A stretch of 64,000 bases of DNA from Pseudorasbora parva (GCF_024679245.1 NC_090178.1:4634702-4698701); one strand, 5' to 3'. Counted from the stretch's first letter, positions 10,691 through 23,005 are shown. Translations and numbers: made by a program. The notes: generated by a model from the letters alone, not told the origin.

Positions 10691-11160
10691 TTTTTTTTTT
10701 GCATGTGACTTAGCAGCTCTTGGAAGGGTGCTGGTCGTCCCAAACGTCTTCCATTTAAGGATTATGGAGGCCATTGTGCTCTTAGGAACCTTAAGTGCAG
10801 CAGACATTTTTTGTAGCCTTGGCCAGATCTGTGCCTTGGCACAATTCTGTCTCTGAGCTCTTCAGGCGGTTCCTTTGACCTCATGATTCTCATTTGCTCT
10901 GACATGCACTGTGAGCTGTAAGGTCTTATATAGACAGGTGTGTGGCTTTCCTAATCAAGTCCAGTCAGTATAATCAAACACAGCTGGACTCAAATGAAGC
11001 TGTAGAACCATCTCAAGGATGATCAGAAGAAATGGACAAAAATGTCAACAATTCTGGGGTTTTCTGTCAATATAGGGTGCTCTGTGTACATTAATGAGAA
11101 AAAATGAACTTTAATGATTTTAGCAAATGGCTGTAATAACTAAAATAACAAAGTGAGTTT
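10691..11160 (-). pseudogene. Tc1 transposase 5' fragment of a second family
   Basis: The minus strand of about 10700-10890 reads in the style of a Tc1 N-terminal helix-turn-helix (MRSKEPPEELRDRIV, then RHRSGQGYKK) with frame damage afterwards. Upstream on that strand (10900-11150) the 5' flank is recognisable (AATCAAACACAGCTGGACTC; ATTTTAGCAAATGGCTG). The catalytic domain is missing. Confidence 0.6.
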
Positions 11161-11380
11161 TTTTTAGCTCAAAGATAGTAGTGTGCTAATGGATACTTGA
11201 GCTTAATAGGTATGTTTACCCTAGATGTTCTTGTACTCTCAGATTTCAGATATATATCGGCCAAATATTGTCCTAACAAACCATACACCAGTGGAAAGCT
11301 TATTTATTCAACTTTTACATGATGTATAAATCTCCTTTCAAAAAGTTGACTCCTACTGGTTTTGTGGTCCAGGGTCACAT

Positions 11381-12653
11381 ATCAGTCTCAGCTCCTCCTC
11401 AGCACTCACACAGTGATACGAACAGTAATGATGCCATTGGTTTGACCGTATCAATCTCATCCTTTGAATGTGCATCAAAGTGGATCTGCTTTGGCAGCAG
11501 AACATGAACTTCTCGACTTGAACAACACAAACCAAACACTTCCAGTCTTGGCTACAACTACAGTGTTTGTAGAAAGTGAGACTGGAATTGCTGACGACTC
11601 GTTTCAGGCAGTTCAGTATCGATCTAGCAGACAAGAACTCCATTTAATCTGCCCTTTTAAAACTTTGCAGACCTTTTACATTCAAAAACAGCTCTATTAC
11701 ACACTGCATGACAGGGAACTTCAGAAAAAAGCATAATGGGTCACTTTGACATTGTCATGATAACACAGAGAATTGCAGGAAATGTAGTTTTGTCTCACAA
11801 GCCTTATAAAGGCCATTTTTATTGTTATTCTTAAGCTCATAAATTGCACGGCCAACATTCACAAGTATCATTCCGACAAAACTTTGTTAACGTTTGTTGA
11901 GTGCAAAGTCTTCCCAACAAAATAAAAAAATAATATTAGCAAATATTTTGCCCACATCAGGACATCAGTGTCTTGAGTAATATAAAGAATGTACTGTTGT
12001 GGGAAATGTGCTTTTAGCATTTACCGAACGCTTTCATTGTCTGACTGTAAATAGTTCCTGTTTTATGCTGTAGCTCTGCTTTACTGAAGAAAAACATCAT
12101 GGATTTTTTAAAACCCAGGGCTGAATGAAACTACAAGGACACAAATATCAACACTAGAGAGGTTTCCTTTGTACTAGAGATTTTTCACTAGAGTTTTCTA
12201 AATGTTATATATATATATAAATTATAGACTGGGAGACTATTTGGTTAGTGCACTAGTAGCATCAATCTAGTGATAAAGAAGGGGATCTCATGAAAACATT
12301 TCACCCTGAGCACGAAAAAACTTGCATAAAGGAAATGTAGCATTGGCATTATATTCATGACTGTTAAGCAGGTTTCCCCCTTAAGTTCTCATTAGTGTTA
12401 ATGCAGCTGGTTGTGTTGCTTTTGAACTTATTCTCTATGGTGATGCTCATTACTGTAATACAATACCTTTTCTATTTAAATGAGCATGGAATCAAGAGAG
12501 TACAACAAATATGTACCAACACTTAGATATTATTATTATTATTTCATATCAGAGTGGCATGTTGGATATTGACAATTTGTGTACATTGTCAGTGCAAAAA
12601 AAGGTCATTTATAATGAAAACCTTTTTTTAGTTCCTTCTTTCTGTCAAAGAAT
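11381..12653. other. Intronic sequence, nothing recognised
   Basis: AT-rich with short open frames only and a small (AT)n run near 12205. No inverted termini or similarity to other parts of the window were seen. Confidence 0.5.
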
Positions 12654-12905
12654 GGGGCGACAGTGGTTCATGTAGATTGTCTACAAACAGAAAGGTTGGT
12701 GGTTCGTTCCCAAGTTCCACCTGACCGAGTGTGGAGGTGTCCATGAGCAAAACACCTAACCCCAGCTGCTCCCGATGAGCTGGATGAGCCTTGCGTGGCT
12801 GACACCGCCGTCGGTGTGTGAATGGGTGAATGTGAGGCAATCTGAAAGCGCTTTGGTGGCCATGGGTCTCTTGAAAGCGCTATATAAATGCAGTCCATTT
12901 ACCAT
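12654..12905 (+). mobile_element. tRNA-derived SINE
   Basis: The head has an RNA polymerase III style B box (GGTTGGTGGTTCGTTCCC, about 12693). The body reads CTGACACCGCCGTCGGTGTG and GAATGGGTGAATG. The tail reads AAAGCGCTATATAAATGC and AGTCCATTTA. The GCTATATAAATGC tail resembles LINE 3' ends of the L2 group, which would supply the retrotransposition machinery. I recognise it as a common teleost SINE but give no family name. Confidence 0.82.
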
Positions 12906-13057
12906 TTTACAGTCTTGGTGGTGAAAAAAGACCTGGACATATTCTTGACTGGTTTTATATGATGCCCTACTGTTGTAAAATCAAAAGGTTTTCTGTTTAT
13001 GTTGGGGGTTTTAGCTGGTTTTTCCAGGCAGACCTGTTCATATAAAACAGGGGTGGG

Positions 13058-13237
13058 GAACGTTGATCCAGAAGGGCCATTCTCTTGCACGTATAAGCTC
13101 CAAAAATCAAACACACCTGAAGCTAATCAAGGTCTTCGGGATTACTAAAGTTACAGGCAGGAGAGGGTTTTTTTTTCAGGGTTGGAGCTAAACTCTGGAA
13201 GTGGGTGGCCCTCCTGGATCAATGTTCCCCACCCCTG
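13058..13237. mobile_element. Short hAT MITE
   Basis: 180 bp with long inverted ends: CAGGGGTGGGGAACGTTGAT on the left and ATCAATGTTCCCCACCCCTG on the right. A perfect 8-bp target duplication ATATAAAA flanks it (13050-13057 and 13238-13245). It is noncoding. Confidence 0.95.
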
Positions 13238-13348
13238 ATATAAAACCTTACGAAAAAGAAGTTTATTCAAGTGTGCTATTAGTATACTACTTTTAAACTT
13301 AAAAATAAGAAAGTATACTTTTTATGTACTTCTCAGAAATGTACTTAA

Positions 13349-14574
13349 AGGTGACCTAGAATGAAAAATTGAATTAACCTTGCCATAGTGAAATAATAAG
13401 AGTTCAGTACATAAGCATCACATACTGTGAGTCTCAAACACCATTGCCTCTTATTTCTTATGTAAATCTCGTATACAAAAAATTCAATGGGAAAAAAAGT
13501 GCTTTTCAACATAAACCCAACCATGACGTAAGCGTTGGGGATCACTTATATGCACGCCCCCAACATTTGCATCTGCCCAAACAAGTCGAATCTACTGATG
13601 GTAAACAAGACACTCGAAGATAGAAAAAACGGCTCTCATGACACATGGTTGAGGTTTATTATAATCGGATACCACAACAAATCGTTCGTTTGTTCAGCCC
13701 ATTTCAAGCAAGCTTCGCTCTGCGTCTTAAACTGAAGAAATGGGCAACTATATTCCTGCAAGCAGTAAGTAGCGATTTATCCACTTATTGACTGTTTTAA
13801 ACAATTTCTGATTAAATTGAAAGTTTCTTAGAGAGACCGCATTATCTAGATAACGCAAGATGCTAGTACAGTACCAACAGGACACTCCGGGTACCATACA
13901 AAACTAAATAGTGTCAATGACAAAGGGTAATATTATTTTGTATAAATTTCGTAGATACTGTTCACTCAACCCTTCTAGCAAACGTCACCTTTTCCACCAT
14001 ATAAGTTAAAACGATAGTCAATGGAGATTTTTTTATTGGTGTTTTCAGATCATACGCGCGCGAGAGAGCTTGCGTGCATATGGTTCCCAGATTGGACATG
14101 TTTAGATAAAAAAAACGGATAGTATACGGGGGTATTTTACAGAAAAGCTCTGTTTGGGGGATTTAATTAGTGAAATCTGGCAACCACACGAACGCGAGCT
14201 CTTTCTCTCGCGTGGGTGATCTGAAAACACCAGTAAACAAGTAACCTGCATTTTATCAATCTCCATTTGAGATGTTCTGCTTAGTTTCATTCAGTCGGTC
14301 TGTGTTCTGTCAGGACGGTCAGGGCTCAAGAGCCGCTTCACTGAACTGCTGTGAGCTGCTGAAATAAGCCAATCAGAGCAGAGCTCAACATTAATATTCA
14401 TGACCCTTCCAAATAAGGCAAAAAAAGAACATTACTTACTTGGGACAATTTATAGGGTTATAAATGGACCTGTAAAACTTTATCTGGACAATTTTTGCCC
14501 TTAAATAAGCCACATACCCTCTTGTAGATATCAGAGAACAATTTAACATTGTTTCAAATCATTCTAGGGCACCT
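13349..14574 (-). mobile_element. TTAA-flanked DNA transposon, copy 2 (inverted)
   Basis: Inverted relative to 5255-6529. The left end is AGGTGACCTAGAATG after TTAA (13345-13348). The right end is CATTCTAGGGCACCT before TTAT (one change from TTAA). It shares the interior with copy 1 (ATAACGCAAGATGCTAG; GACCCTTCCAAATAAGGC). The CSAHFKQAS fragment is also kept here, at about 13696 on the plus strand. Confidence 0.8.
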
Positions 14575-14818
14575 TTATTAAACTGACTTAAACTGACAGA
14601 AAACAATGTAAGTATATTTGGACTAAAGAGAGCATGAAGCTAGAATAAAACGTTTTTAAAATGGAAAGAGTAAAAGTACAGTTAAAGGTACACTGTTGTA
14701 ACATTGGAGGCAAGTTGTAGTTTAACCCAAGTGCAGTTTTATTTAAACAAGGTGATATAAACAGAATACATTGATGATTTGAACTTAGCATTACTTGGCT
14801 TGACTAAAAAACAGATCC

Positions 14819-15580
14819 TGCATCCCAATTCGCATACTATCCATACTAAATAGTATTTGAAACAGAATTAGTATGTCCCAAATTGTAATATGCTGAAAAG
14901 AGTATTCCAAAGATACCCGGATGGTTTACTATTTTCGTCCAGAATTCGAAGTGCGGATTGACACACACTCTAACGGCTGATATTGGCCACAACCCATTGG
15001 GAATTGGACGAGGATTCGATAAGAACTACAAACGCGGATAAAAAGTGTTAAAAAAAAATTTGCAAACATGACGGTGTGCGAGTCCGACGGTTAAGTAGAG
15101 AGGTTCAGATAAAATGGTTTGAGTGATCAATTATCAGTATTTAACCTGACGAAAATATATTTATTCAGTGTTATCCACATTATATTTCACCTGCAGCAGC
15201 ACTGTAAACTTTTGTAATGATACATTTTTGGCCATTAACTTTTAAATGCATCATTATATTTAAACTCCAAACACACGAGGAGAGTCTCTGCATTAAAGAC
15301 ACACACATGGCAGATCAATGTGCGGCTACATTTCTCTCCGATACGGTAGGAGATTAAACTGAATTTGGAGGATTTGAACTGTGACGAATCTGACGATGAT
15401 TGACAGGGCAGTTAAACGGTGATGGGATGCACGTAAATAAGTGACAGAGTCCGTTAAAGATGTTAAAGTAGTCGCGAAGCTTGCATACTTTTGAGTATGT
15501 AGCAGAAAAGTATGTACTTTTTCTTCGCAAAAAGAGTACATACTTTTAGGACGTAGTATAAGTAGGCGAATTAGGACGCA
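14819..15580. mobile_element. MITE with TGCGTCCTAATTCG ends
   Basis: The left end TGCATCCCAATTCGCATACT matches the inverted right end (AGTAGGCGAATTAGGACGCA). Internal AAAAGTACATACTTTT-like pairs near 15515 and 15537 form hairpins. A diverged relative lies at about 40400-40530 (AAAGTACCCGGATGATCTAC there, GATACCCGGATGGTTTAC here). No coding capacity. Confidence 0.75.
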
Positions 15581-15591
15581 GCAAGAGACTA

Positions 15592-16181
15592 ACTGTGTGT
15601 TCACACCGCCGGCGGCGAGAGCGGCAAGGTGGCCCCGGAAGTCATTCATTTTCAATGGGAGCCGAGCGGCGTGGCGCGTCTTGGACGATTTGGACGTCGA
15701 GGAGAGTTGAAATCAGCTCAACTTTATGGTGCTCCGCTTGAGAGAAATCCAGAGAACGCAGGCCTGTAAACTTTGGTTCCGACCACATTAGTTCCCCAGC
15801 AAAATGTAAGAGAAGTTGATCATTGCTGTGCGGGGTTCCCTATCATTTATGACGAGATCATTCATAATGATGTGTAATTTGTTAAGAAGTCGCGCAACAC
15901 TTTTATAGGCGCTAGAACGCTCTTTGTTCAGCAGGTATGCAATTCATTCTTACTTTCACATTTAAACGATTTCATGAGGTTAATTTATACCCTACTTGTG
16001 GTCAGTCTATCCATCAATATGCTTGTTTGATTTGCGGCCTCTTTAAATACAGATTTAAAAAAGAAAAAACATTTGATCTACGTCAGAGCGGCAGCGCGTC
16101 CACAATGCTTTCTACAGCGTCATTGGCAGAGCGGCAAGAGCTAATTTTGACGCCCTCACCGGCGGCGGTGTGAACGCACGG
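15592..16181. mobile_element. MITE with GTTCACACCGCCGGCGG ends
   Basis: The inverted ends are CTGTGTGTTCACACCGCC and the complement of GGCGGTGTGAACGCACGG. TA lies on both sides (15590-15591 and 16182-16183). It is GC-rich only at the termini and noncoding. Confidence 0.82.
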
Positions 16182-16183
16182 TA

Positions 16184-17928
16184 AGAGAACACACTGACAA
16201 CTGACAACCAATGAACAACCAGAACTCAACCACATGACAAGAAAATGAACCATTGAGAACTATGGACACATAACATGATCACATAAGGGCAAGGATCACA
16301 TGGCAAGAACCAGGAAACGAACAAAACCCAAACCTTTCTTTTTAAGTTAAGAAAGTTTATTTGAGCGGAAGTCGTTCAGTTGAATTGCTCTTAACTTCAA
16401 ATATTTGATTTACACTCAAATGTAACTTAAATATTTTAGTAGTGGAAACTTTGCTAGCTTTAACTTGCTAATTCAATAAATGCTACCTTGTTAACTGGTA
16501 ACACAATGCTTTGATAGCATTAGCATAGCACTTGCTGAATGAGTACAGCAATATAAAACATTTAACATACCTGTTCTCAAACCATAGTTACCCCCCAAAA
16601 ATAACAGAATATAACAGAGCAGAACTAGCATAAAAAAACATTAAACACTACTAAATCTCTACCTTAACATGAATCTTACACACAAAAAAACATATAACTC
16701 TTAATTTTAGCGTTTACTCTCCATTTGGAGTGAATATTTTAACTTTCTTTCTTAGCTGAGGGTAATTTACCGCAGCAGTTGGCTCCTGGTTTCTCTTACA
16801 TACTTAATGATGAAATGTTTTCAAACCGTTTGTACTGTACATCTATAGCCAAATGAACGGCACAGCGCATAAACAACCAATTAGCTCGGCCCGTATGTCA
16901 GCTCTGCCACTGCAATCATTGCAGAAATGATCAGCATTAGTATTACACAGTGCTGTGTCGTATACTTACACATCATTACTTTCTTAAATCTGCTTCATGA
17001 GATCCTAAAATACTTTAGCCAATTCTAATAATAAAGAAAGGTTTCCAATTAAACAAATCTTTCTCTGTTCTCCCAGAAACATACTTTATCATTTTAAATA
17101 TGCAAAATTCAGCTAAGTTGCTTAATTGCTGTATTAAAATATTTAAGCATGCAGCTCCTCTGATGATGCATTCCTGTTGAAAAAGGCTTTTAAAGGCTTC
17201 TGATAAATCCATCTCTAGTTTCTGGTGATAAATCATGGCTCAGCTCTTCCTGAGAACTTCCATTTGAGGGTCACGCTCTCTCTAGCCCTCAGGGTCAACC
17301 TATAAAGGCGCCGCTAAACACAAAAACACAAGCAGCACCGAGTCAACTCCTGTACGGAGTAACATAACATCAGAGTTTGACCGAGCAGGCGGTAGAGCTC
17401 TCAGTGGAAAAGTTTGCTGTTGCTGGAAGATTCAATGCAGAGTAAAACTGAGAGATGAGGAGGAACAGGTCACAGCAAATGGGAAGGAGCCAAAGCATTG
17501 TTACACGGAGTAATTGAGCATATAGTGCTGCACAACAGCGAAAGACGTTTGTTCCAGTTTTTCATACCATGCACGACTGCTTCTGATTTTGGCATAAATT
17601 AATGGACAAAACTCTCAAACCTATATTGCTTAACTATTAGGGCTGTTATATTTTTTTCACTATAGGGATATATATCTCAGTACTTTACAGCCCTTTGCTA
17701 ATATTCAATATGTATCTCATATTTATCAATATTATGCGCTAAAATTGTTTTATTTTCTTGCATGTTTTTGTTTTATTTTATATTTATTTATTTATCTATG
17801 TTATTTTATAATAATATTATACAATATTATTATGGTATGGTACAATATAATAAAAATAATTAAATGAGAATGTGAAAATGTGCATGCACACAAATAAGTA
17901 CATTGCAAAACTTATAACTTATTATTAA
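16184..17928. other. Intronic sequence, nothing recognised
   Basis: AT-rich, no long frame. Around 17265-17320 is a GC-richer patch (CACGCTCTCTCTAGCCCTCA, TATAAAGGCGCCGC) with no supporting signal for a gene. Confidence 0.5.
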
Positions 17929-18301
17929 AGGAAGTGATGTATGATTGTGGCCAAAACTGGTACTGCAATCACTTTCAAATTACTAGAGCGGTGTCTCCCT
18001 CTCCCTGACTCGAGGTTGCCAGATTGGCTGCAGGATCAGCAGGAATGTTTGTAGATCTGCAGCTGTGGTAACTAGAGCAGATCTGGCAACCCGGATGCCT
18101 AAACACTACTGACTTTGTGATTGGTTGATAGGTGGAGGGCGGAGCTTCAGGCCAAAACACAACATGTCAACATCAACATCAGTTGTGGGCTGCAACAACA
18201 ACTTTTACAAGTATTTGAAATGAACATGATTTCTTAATGTCTAGTGACATATCAGGGTCATTTTATGATTCATTTAAATACATTTCTTACATACAGTTCC
18301 T
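17929..18301. mobile_element. TTAA-flanked MITE with AGGAACTG ends
   Basis: 373 bp. The left end is AGGAAGTGATGTATGA and the right end is TCTTACATACAGTTCCT. TTAA flanks both sides (17925-17928 and 18302-18305). It belongs by structure with the other TTAA|AGG elements of this window. Confidence 0.8.
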
Positions 18302-18514
18302 TTAAATCACCTACGTTATTTGTGACAAATGGCACACATAGACTAACATTTATTAATATTTAATAAAATATTTTTATAGCATATATTTTATATTTGTTTT
18401 ATATATTGCATTAGATAATGTTTTTAGGTATATATTTATTTACAGTAAATATTCATGATTGATGCTGCAAATATATCATTAAGGTTTGGTTGGGAGAACA
18501 ACTAGTGTCATATA

Positions 18515-18560
<46 letters not shown>

Positions 18561-19142
18561 GTGCAGAATACTGTGATTGATCAGATTGATTAATTTATTG
18601 CTGGCTGTACATTATTGTTTACATAATGCTTTTATCACTCATTACCAGGTCCTTCGCTATTATTAATAACACTGCCATACAGCATCATAATGGTCCATAC
18701 CCATAGAATCTGTTTTTTGTGTTGCCATTTCTTCCCTCCGTTCCATTCCACCCTTCTTTTCCATTCTCTGGCCCATTATGTCGGAGCGCTGCTCTCCTTT
18801 CTTCTGGTTTGTTCCTGCTCTGTTGTGTCCTGTAACCCCAGGAAGTCATCAGCGGCTTCTCTCGCTCCATTCTTCACATTTCAGTCCCCAGTGAGTGATT
18901 CCTGTTCTGTTCATGCCGTTTCCCCCCCTCATGCTTTACCATTGTAAGCGAGTCCTCCACCTCTCATTCGGTCTCCCATTATCTTCGTGAGTTTTTTTCC
19001 GTGATGAGTCACCTGCCTTCAGTTCCATACGTCTCCTCTCCACACCGGCGTCTGGCCTTGACTCTCACTTTCCCATCAAATGTGCCATGACCTTTATCTT
19101 CATCCTTGAGAGAATAAACATCTCTTCTCAGTCTGTCTTAGA
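18302..19142. other. Intronic sequence with (AT)n and a pyrimidine-rich stretch
   Basis: It contains an (AT)n microsatellite at 18521-18557 and a T/C-rich segment at about 18700-19080. No exon with good splice sites and conserved coding sense was seen. Confidence 0.55.
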
Positions 19143-19215
19143 AATGGTTCACCTGGAAATGAAAATCCTGCAATTATTTATTAACCCTTATGTCGTTCCA
19201 AACCCATATGCTATT
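19143..19215 (+). repeat. Fragment of a common cyprinid repeat
   Basis: The wording GGTTCACCTGGAAATGAAAA, TTATTTATTAACCCTTATGT and CGTTCCAAACCC is recognisable as the end of a very abundant cyprinid dispersed repeat. Only about 70 bases are present. Confidence 0.55.
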
Positions 19216-19289
19216 ATTTTCTATAATTTATTTTGTTTTTTCTTCTTCTGCTGTTTAGCAATAAGACTAAGTTTTCTCTAGTCCATTTA

Positions 19290-20346
19290 CCTTCTCCTAT
19301 AATGCCTGATGAGTTTGGAGATCAGAGATCATTCCTCCATACAGAACCTTTCCAGATCCTCAGCCCTTCACCCACCAGTTTTCTATAGGGTTCAGGTCAG
19401 GGAACTGGCAGAAGCTTTTGTGTTCAGTGACACATTTGTGTGTCGAGTTTGATGTTTTGTCCTGATGGAAGATTTAACATGTATCTGAACAAGAAGTCTA
19501 GGACTTTCAACAAAAAAAACAACATTCAAGATCCAGCAGTGTATTTAACCGTGGACATGGGGTACTTTTTATCCCTGTTTGCTGCCAAAAGACACTTTTT
19601 ATTTGTTCTATCTAACCACAAAACCAGGTCCCGTCTGAAATTCCAGTCATGTCTGACAACTGAATATGCTGGAGTTTGAAACCCCTTCCAAACGACATGC
19701 GGTGATGTAGGGGCTGTTTCATTTTTTTTTAGTCTTTGTGACCTCAAGACTCAACAATCTCTGCGATTCTCTATCTGAGATCCTTGGAGAGTCTTTGGTC
19801 ACTCAAACTCTCCTCCTCTCGTGCATTAAGACGATATAGACACGTCCTCTTCCTGGCAGATTCGTAACGTCTTTAGTTGATTGAACTTCTTAATTATTGC
19901 CCTGATGGTGGAAATGGGGATTTTCAATGCTTCAGCTGTTTTCGTACAGCCACTTTTTGTTCTGTAAAGCTCAACAATTTTTTGCTGCACATCAGAACTA
20001 TATTCTGTGGTCTTATTCATTGTGATGAATGATTAAGTGCTTTGTGTTTCCTCATATTTATACTCATATGAAACTAGTCATAGCTGGACAATTTCATCTA
20101 CCCAGTCACCCCGGTGTGCTAATGTAAAATATTACTGGGAATATACTTTAAAGATATTTTACTATATGCATTTCTAGGGGTGCCAATAACTGTGGCAACA
20201 TGTGACATTCCCCCTATTTTCAATTGTTTTACTATTAGAATGTGATTTTTTTTTTATTTTTTATAAAAGATCAAAAGGATACATTTATTTTCACAGCAGC
20301 CTTTGCTCAAATATACCAAGGGTGCCAATATTAGTAGAGGGCACTG
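19290..20346 (-). pseudogene. Degenerate Tc1 element
   Basis: The right terminus AGGGCACTG|TA (ending 20346) and ACCAAGGGTGCCAATATTAG match the inverted end of a fish Tc1. The N-terminal helix-turn-helix is readable on the minus strand (19826-20020: MNKTTEYSSDVQQKIVELYR, KTAEALKIPISTIRAIIKKF) and then breaks up. The Glu motif region is recognisable near 19384-19396 (complement of GGGTTCAGGTCAGG, encoding PDLNP). Frames are scattered and the left terminus is gone. Confidence 0.72.
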
Positions 20347-20850
20347 TAACTTCCGTCTTCTCTGAATGCTTTCATAAATGTATGAAATAACGTAATGAAT
20401 AAATGGCTCAAAGATCAATTTAAGTTTAAATATGTTATGATTGTTTTAAAGTGAATATCCGTCAAACTAGCTACCACAATATCGTGCTGTGAAAAATATA
20501 CCATAATACACAACCCTATTGTTTATTTTGAAAAATATATTTTAAATATAATTTTTTTAGTCATATTTTTTATTTTTGATTTGTGTCCAAATTTGACATT
20601 TTAATACAGTACTGTTATTTTTTTTATGTTTAACTTATAATTATAATTTAATATTTAAATGCACTGGAGACAGCTACAATATTCATATTTATTAAACCTT
20701 AACAAAATCCTTAAATTAGGTTGCAGTCAATAATTTGTGACCCTTTTAACTTGCATAATATTTGTCATTTTCTAGTTTAAATGTATTGTGACATCAGCCA
20801 AACAGGGACAGTTGCAAATTATTTATAAAAACAAAACAAAAAGATATATT
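20347..20850. other. AT-rich spacer
   Basis: Very AT-rich, no frames, no inverted ends noted. Confidence 0.5.
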
Positions 20851-21360
20851 AGGGCTGTCAACATTAATGCAATAACTAATTAAATGATTTAACGCAAATA
20901 AATTACAAAAGTATGCGAAGCTCCATCATTAACAAAATTTCCGTCACGCATTTAGATGATGTTAGAAGAGTTTACCACAACCACACTGAGCATGTACAGC
21001 ACCTGTGAGCGATATTTTTTTTCCCAGGATGGTAGGGGAAGGTACCACGTATTTCGTCTATGATTGGCTAGAAGGACTCTCCTCCGATTGGTTATACATC
21101 TCACGTTCATGGCAGGCTGTCAGCTAGTCTGTTTTGATCGTCTTTACAACAGAAGTAAACAAAGTCAATCAAACATAGGCCTACTAAGAAAAGCACTATG
21201 TCCGTGTATTCAGATTTATATTTCAAGTTCACAATTCCATAGCCAATTTCATAGAAGAGACAGCACAGTATGATTCAAATATAACATTTTATTTATTGTG
21301 AACATTGCATAAACCTGCTAGTAATAGACAATTTTAGTGCATGTTAAACATACTAGTAAT

Positions 21361-21648
21361 TGTGTGTGTGTTTGTGTGTGGGCATGTTTTTGTGACATAT
21401 GAGGACATAAATGTGAATAATGACATGGGTGTGACAGGTATTACAAGGAGAGGGTGAAATATAAGGATATTGGCCATGTCCCCATTTCAAAATGCTTATA
21501 AATAAAAATGCAGAATGTTTCCTATGATGGGTAGGTTTAGGGGCAGTGAAAGGGGATAGAAAATACAGTTTTTACAGTATAAAAATCAGTACGCCCTAGG
21601 AATGTCCCCATATGTCACAAAAAAAAAACGTGTGTGTGTGTGTGTGTA
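21361..21648. mobile_element. GT-flanked MITE
   Basis: It starts in a TG run and reads GGGCATGTTTTTGTGACATA. It ends ATATGTCACAAAAAAAAAAC followed by a TG run. Internal ATGTCCCC near 21478 and 21603. I recognise it as a very abundant cyprinid repeat, noncoding. Confidence 0.65.
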
Positions 21649-21774
21649 GGCTATGTTGACTTAGTTCACTTCTGTTGTAAAGATCAAAACAGACTAGCTG
21701 ACAGCCTGCCGTCAACGTGAGAGATGTATAACCAATCGGAGGAGAGCCCTTCTAGCCAATCATAAGCCCCTTTC

Positions 21775-22341
21775 ACACTGCGATTCCGGCAAATGCACGG
21801 ATAATGCGACCCGGCATTTGTTCCCGGGCCGCTAGATTTGGCCCATTCACACTGCCAGCGAAATACCGTAATATGTGCGCTTTCACACACAACGCTTAAC
21901 GGTCCCGGGTTGAGTTGACACGTGACATCCTGATGTGACGTATAACGGCGAGCGATCTCAGCTTCAGCGCGGATAGTAAGGAGCTCCGTGGTCTCGACTT
22001 GTGTCCAGTTTGCGCTCATTTCTGCTTGTTTAATTTTAGTTTCTTTTGTAGACGAACACTCTCTGCGTTTAAAACACCGACGAGCTCTTCTGGCACTGCA
22101 GGGTTGTATTATTGAAAAAACAAGCTCTAGGAGTCGCACGATAACTACGTACACGTTGCCGCATTAGTTTTGGCTTTTGTTCACACAGCGCTCGTCCCGG
22201 GTCGAATACCGCAATATTACTAGGTCCCCGACCCGGGTCGAATTCGGTAATCAATGCCGGGACGTGGTTGCTTTCACACAGAAGGCGACCCGGCAATGTT
22301 CCAGGAATATTGCGGGTCCGATGTGCAGTGTGAAAGGGGCT
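21775..22341. mobile_element. MITE AGCCCCTTTCACACTGC in a foldback arm
   Basis: 567 bp. The ends AGCCCCTTTCACACTGC and GCAGTGTGAAAGGGGCT are exact inverted copies. ATA flanks both sides (21772-21774 and 22342-22344). The other arm of the foldback has the uninterrupted site (TCGTCTATGATTGGC), so the insertion and its 3-bp ATA (or 2-bp TA) duplication are directly shown. Confidence 0.9.
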
Positions 22342-22810
22342 ATAGACGAAAAAGGCGGTACCTTCCCCTACCATCCTGGGGGAAAAAATATCGCCACCTG
22401 TGACCTTGGAGGAGGAAATATCCATTCTAACTCTGTAAGTCGATTCTGCTTCTGTTTGTGATCAGGATATTTAAAGGTCCCATTCTTTGCGATTCCATCT
22501 TTCAAACTTTAGTTAGTGTGAAATGTTGCTGTTAGAGCATAAATAATACCTGTAAAATTATAAAACTCAAAGTTCAATGCCAAGCGAGATATTTAATTTA
22601 ATTGAAGTTCTAGGGTTGTGCCGATGGACGAACGTTATCGTGATGCCACGCCCCCGCCCCGCTGGGAGTCAACACCAGAGTATGTGAGCGGAGTGGAGCA
22701 GCGGCAATTTCCCCTCAACGCTCTATAAATTGTATCTACGGATCAATACAGATGTCTGCTCATTCAAAATCATATAATAGAATAACTGTATATTGTAACT
22801 ACAGTACTGA

Positions 22811-22964
22811 TTTACATTTACATTTTACATTTAATCATTTAGCAGACGCTTTTATCCAAAGCGACTTACAAAAAAGGGGAGAGTAATAGAAGCAACGGAA
22901 CAGACAAGGCCAAAAACCTGTAAGAGCTGTAAGAAATCTCAATTAATTAGCACAATACACAATT

Positions 22965-23005
<41 letters not shown>

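Larger units (their letters stand above)
6876..11221. mobile_element. TA-flanked element inserted in the previous one, itself stuffed with others
   Basis: The inverted termini are GGGTAACTTTACCTATTAAG (6876) and the complement of CTTAATAGGTATGTTTACCC (ending 11221). TA lies on both sides (6874-6875 and 11222-11223). No transposase of its own is seen. Its interior has been invaded by a LINE, a hAT and Tc1 elements, described separately. Confidence 0.72.
6645..11380. mobile_element. TGTGACCCTGG-type element split by a nested insertion
   Basis: The left terminus TGTGACCCTGGAGCAC (about 6646) is the inverted counterpart of the right terminus GTGGTCCAGGGTCACA (ending about 11379). I recognise both halves of a widespread zebrafish repeat. 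The left half runs to 6873. It resumes at about 11224 with TCAGATTTCAGATATATATC, CGGCCAAATATTGTCC and GGAAAGCTTATTTATTCA. The 4.35 kb between is a younger insertion (6876-11221). Confidence 0.75.
20851..22400. repeat. Foldback (long inverted repeat) with nested elements
   Basis: The left arm, about 21013-21165, contains CCAGGATGGTAGGGGAAGGT, CTCTCCTCCGATTGG and CTGTCAGCTAGTCTG. Its complement recurs in the right arm, 21655-21774 plus 22342-22390. The arms are about 93% alike by eye. The spacer holds a GT-flanked MITE (21361-21648), and the right arm is split by a second MITE (21775-22341). The left flank GGGCTGTCAACATTAATGCA resembles a common zebrafish repeat end. Confidence 0.8.

Noticed and set aside
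12654..12905. Functional tRNA gene
   Set aside because: Only polymerase III promoter-like boxes remain. There is no cloverleaf, and the tail is that of a SINE.
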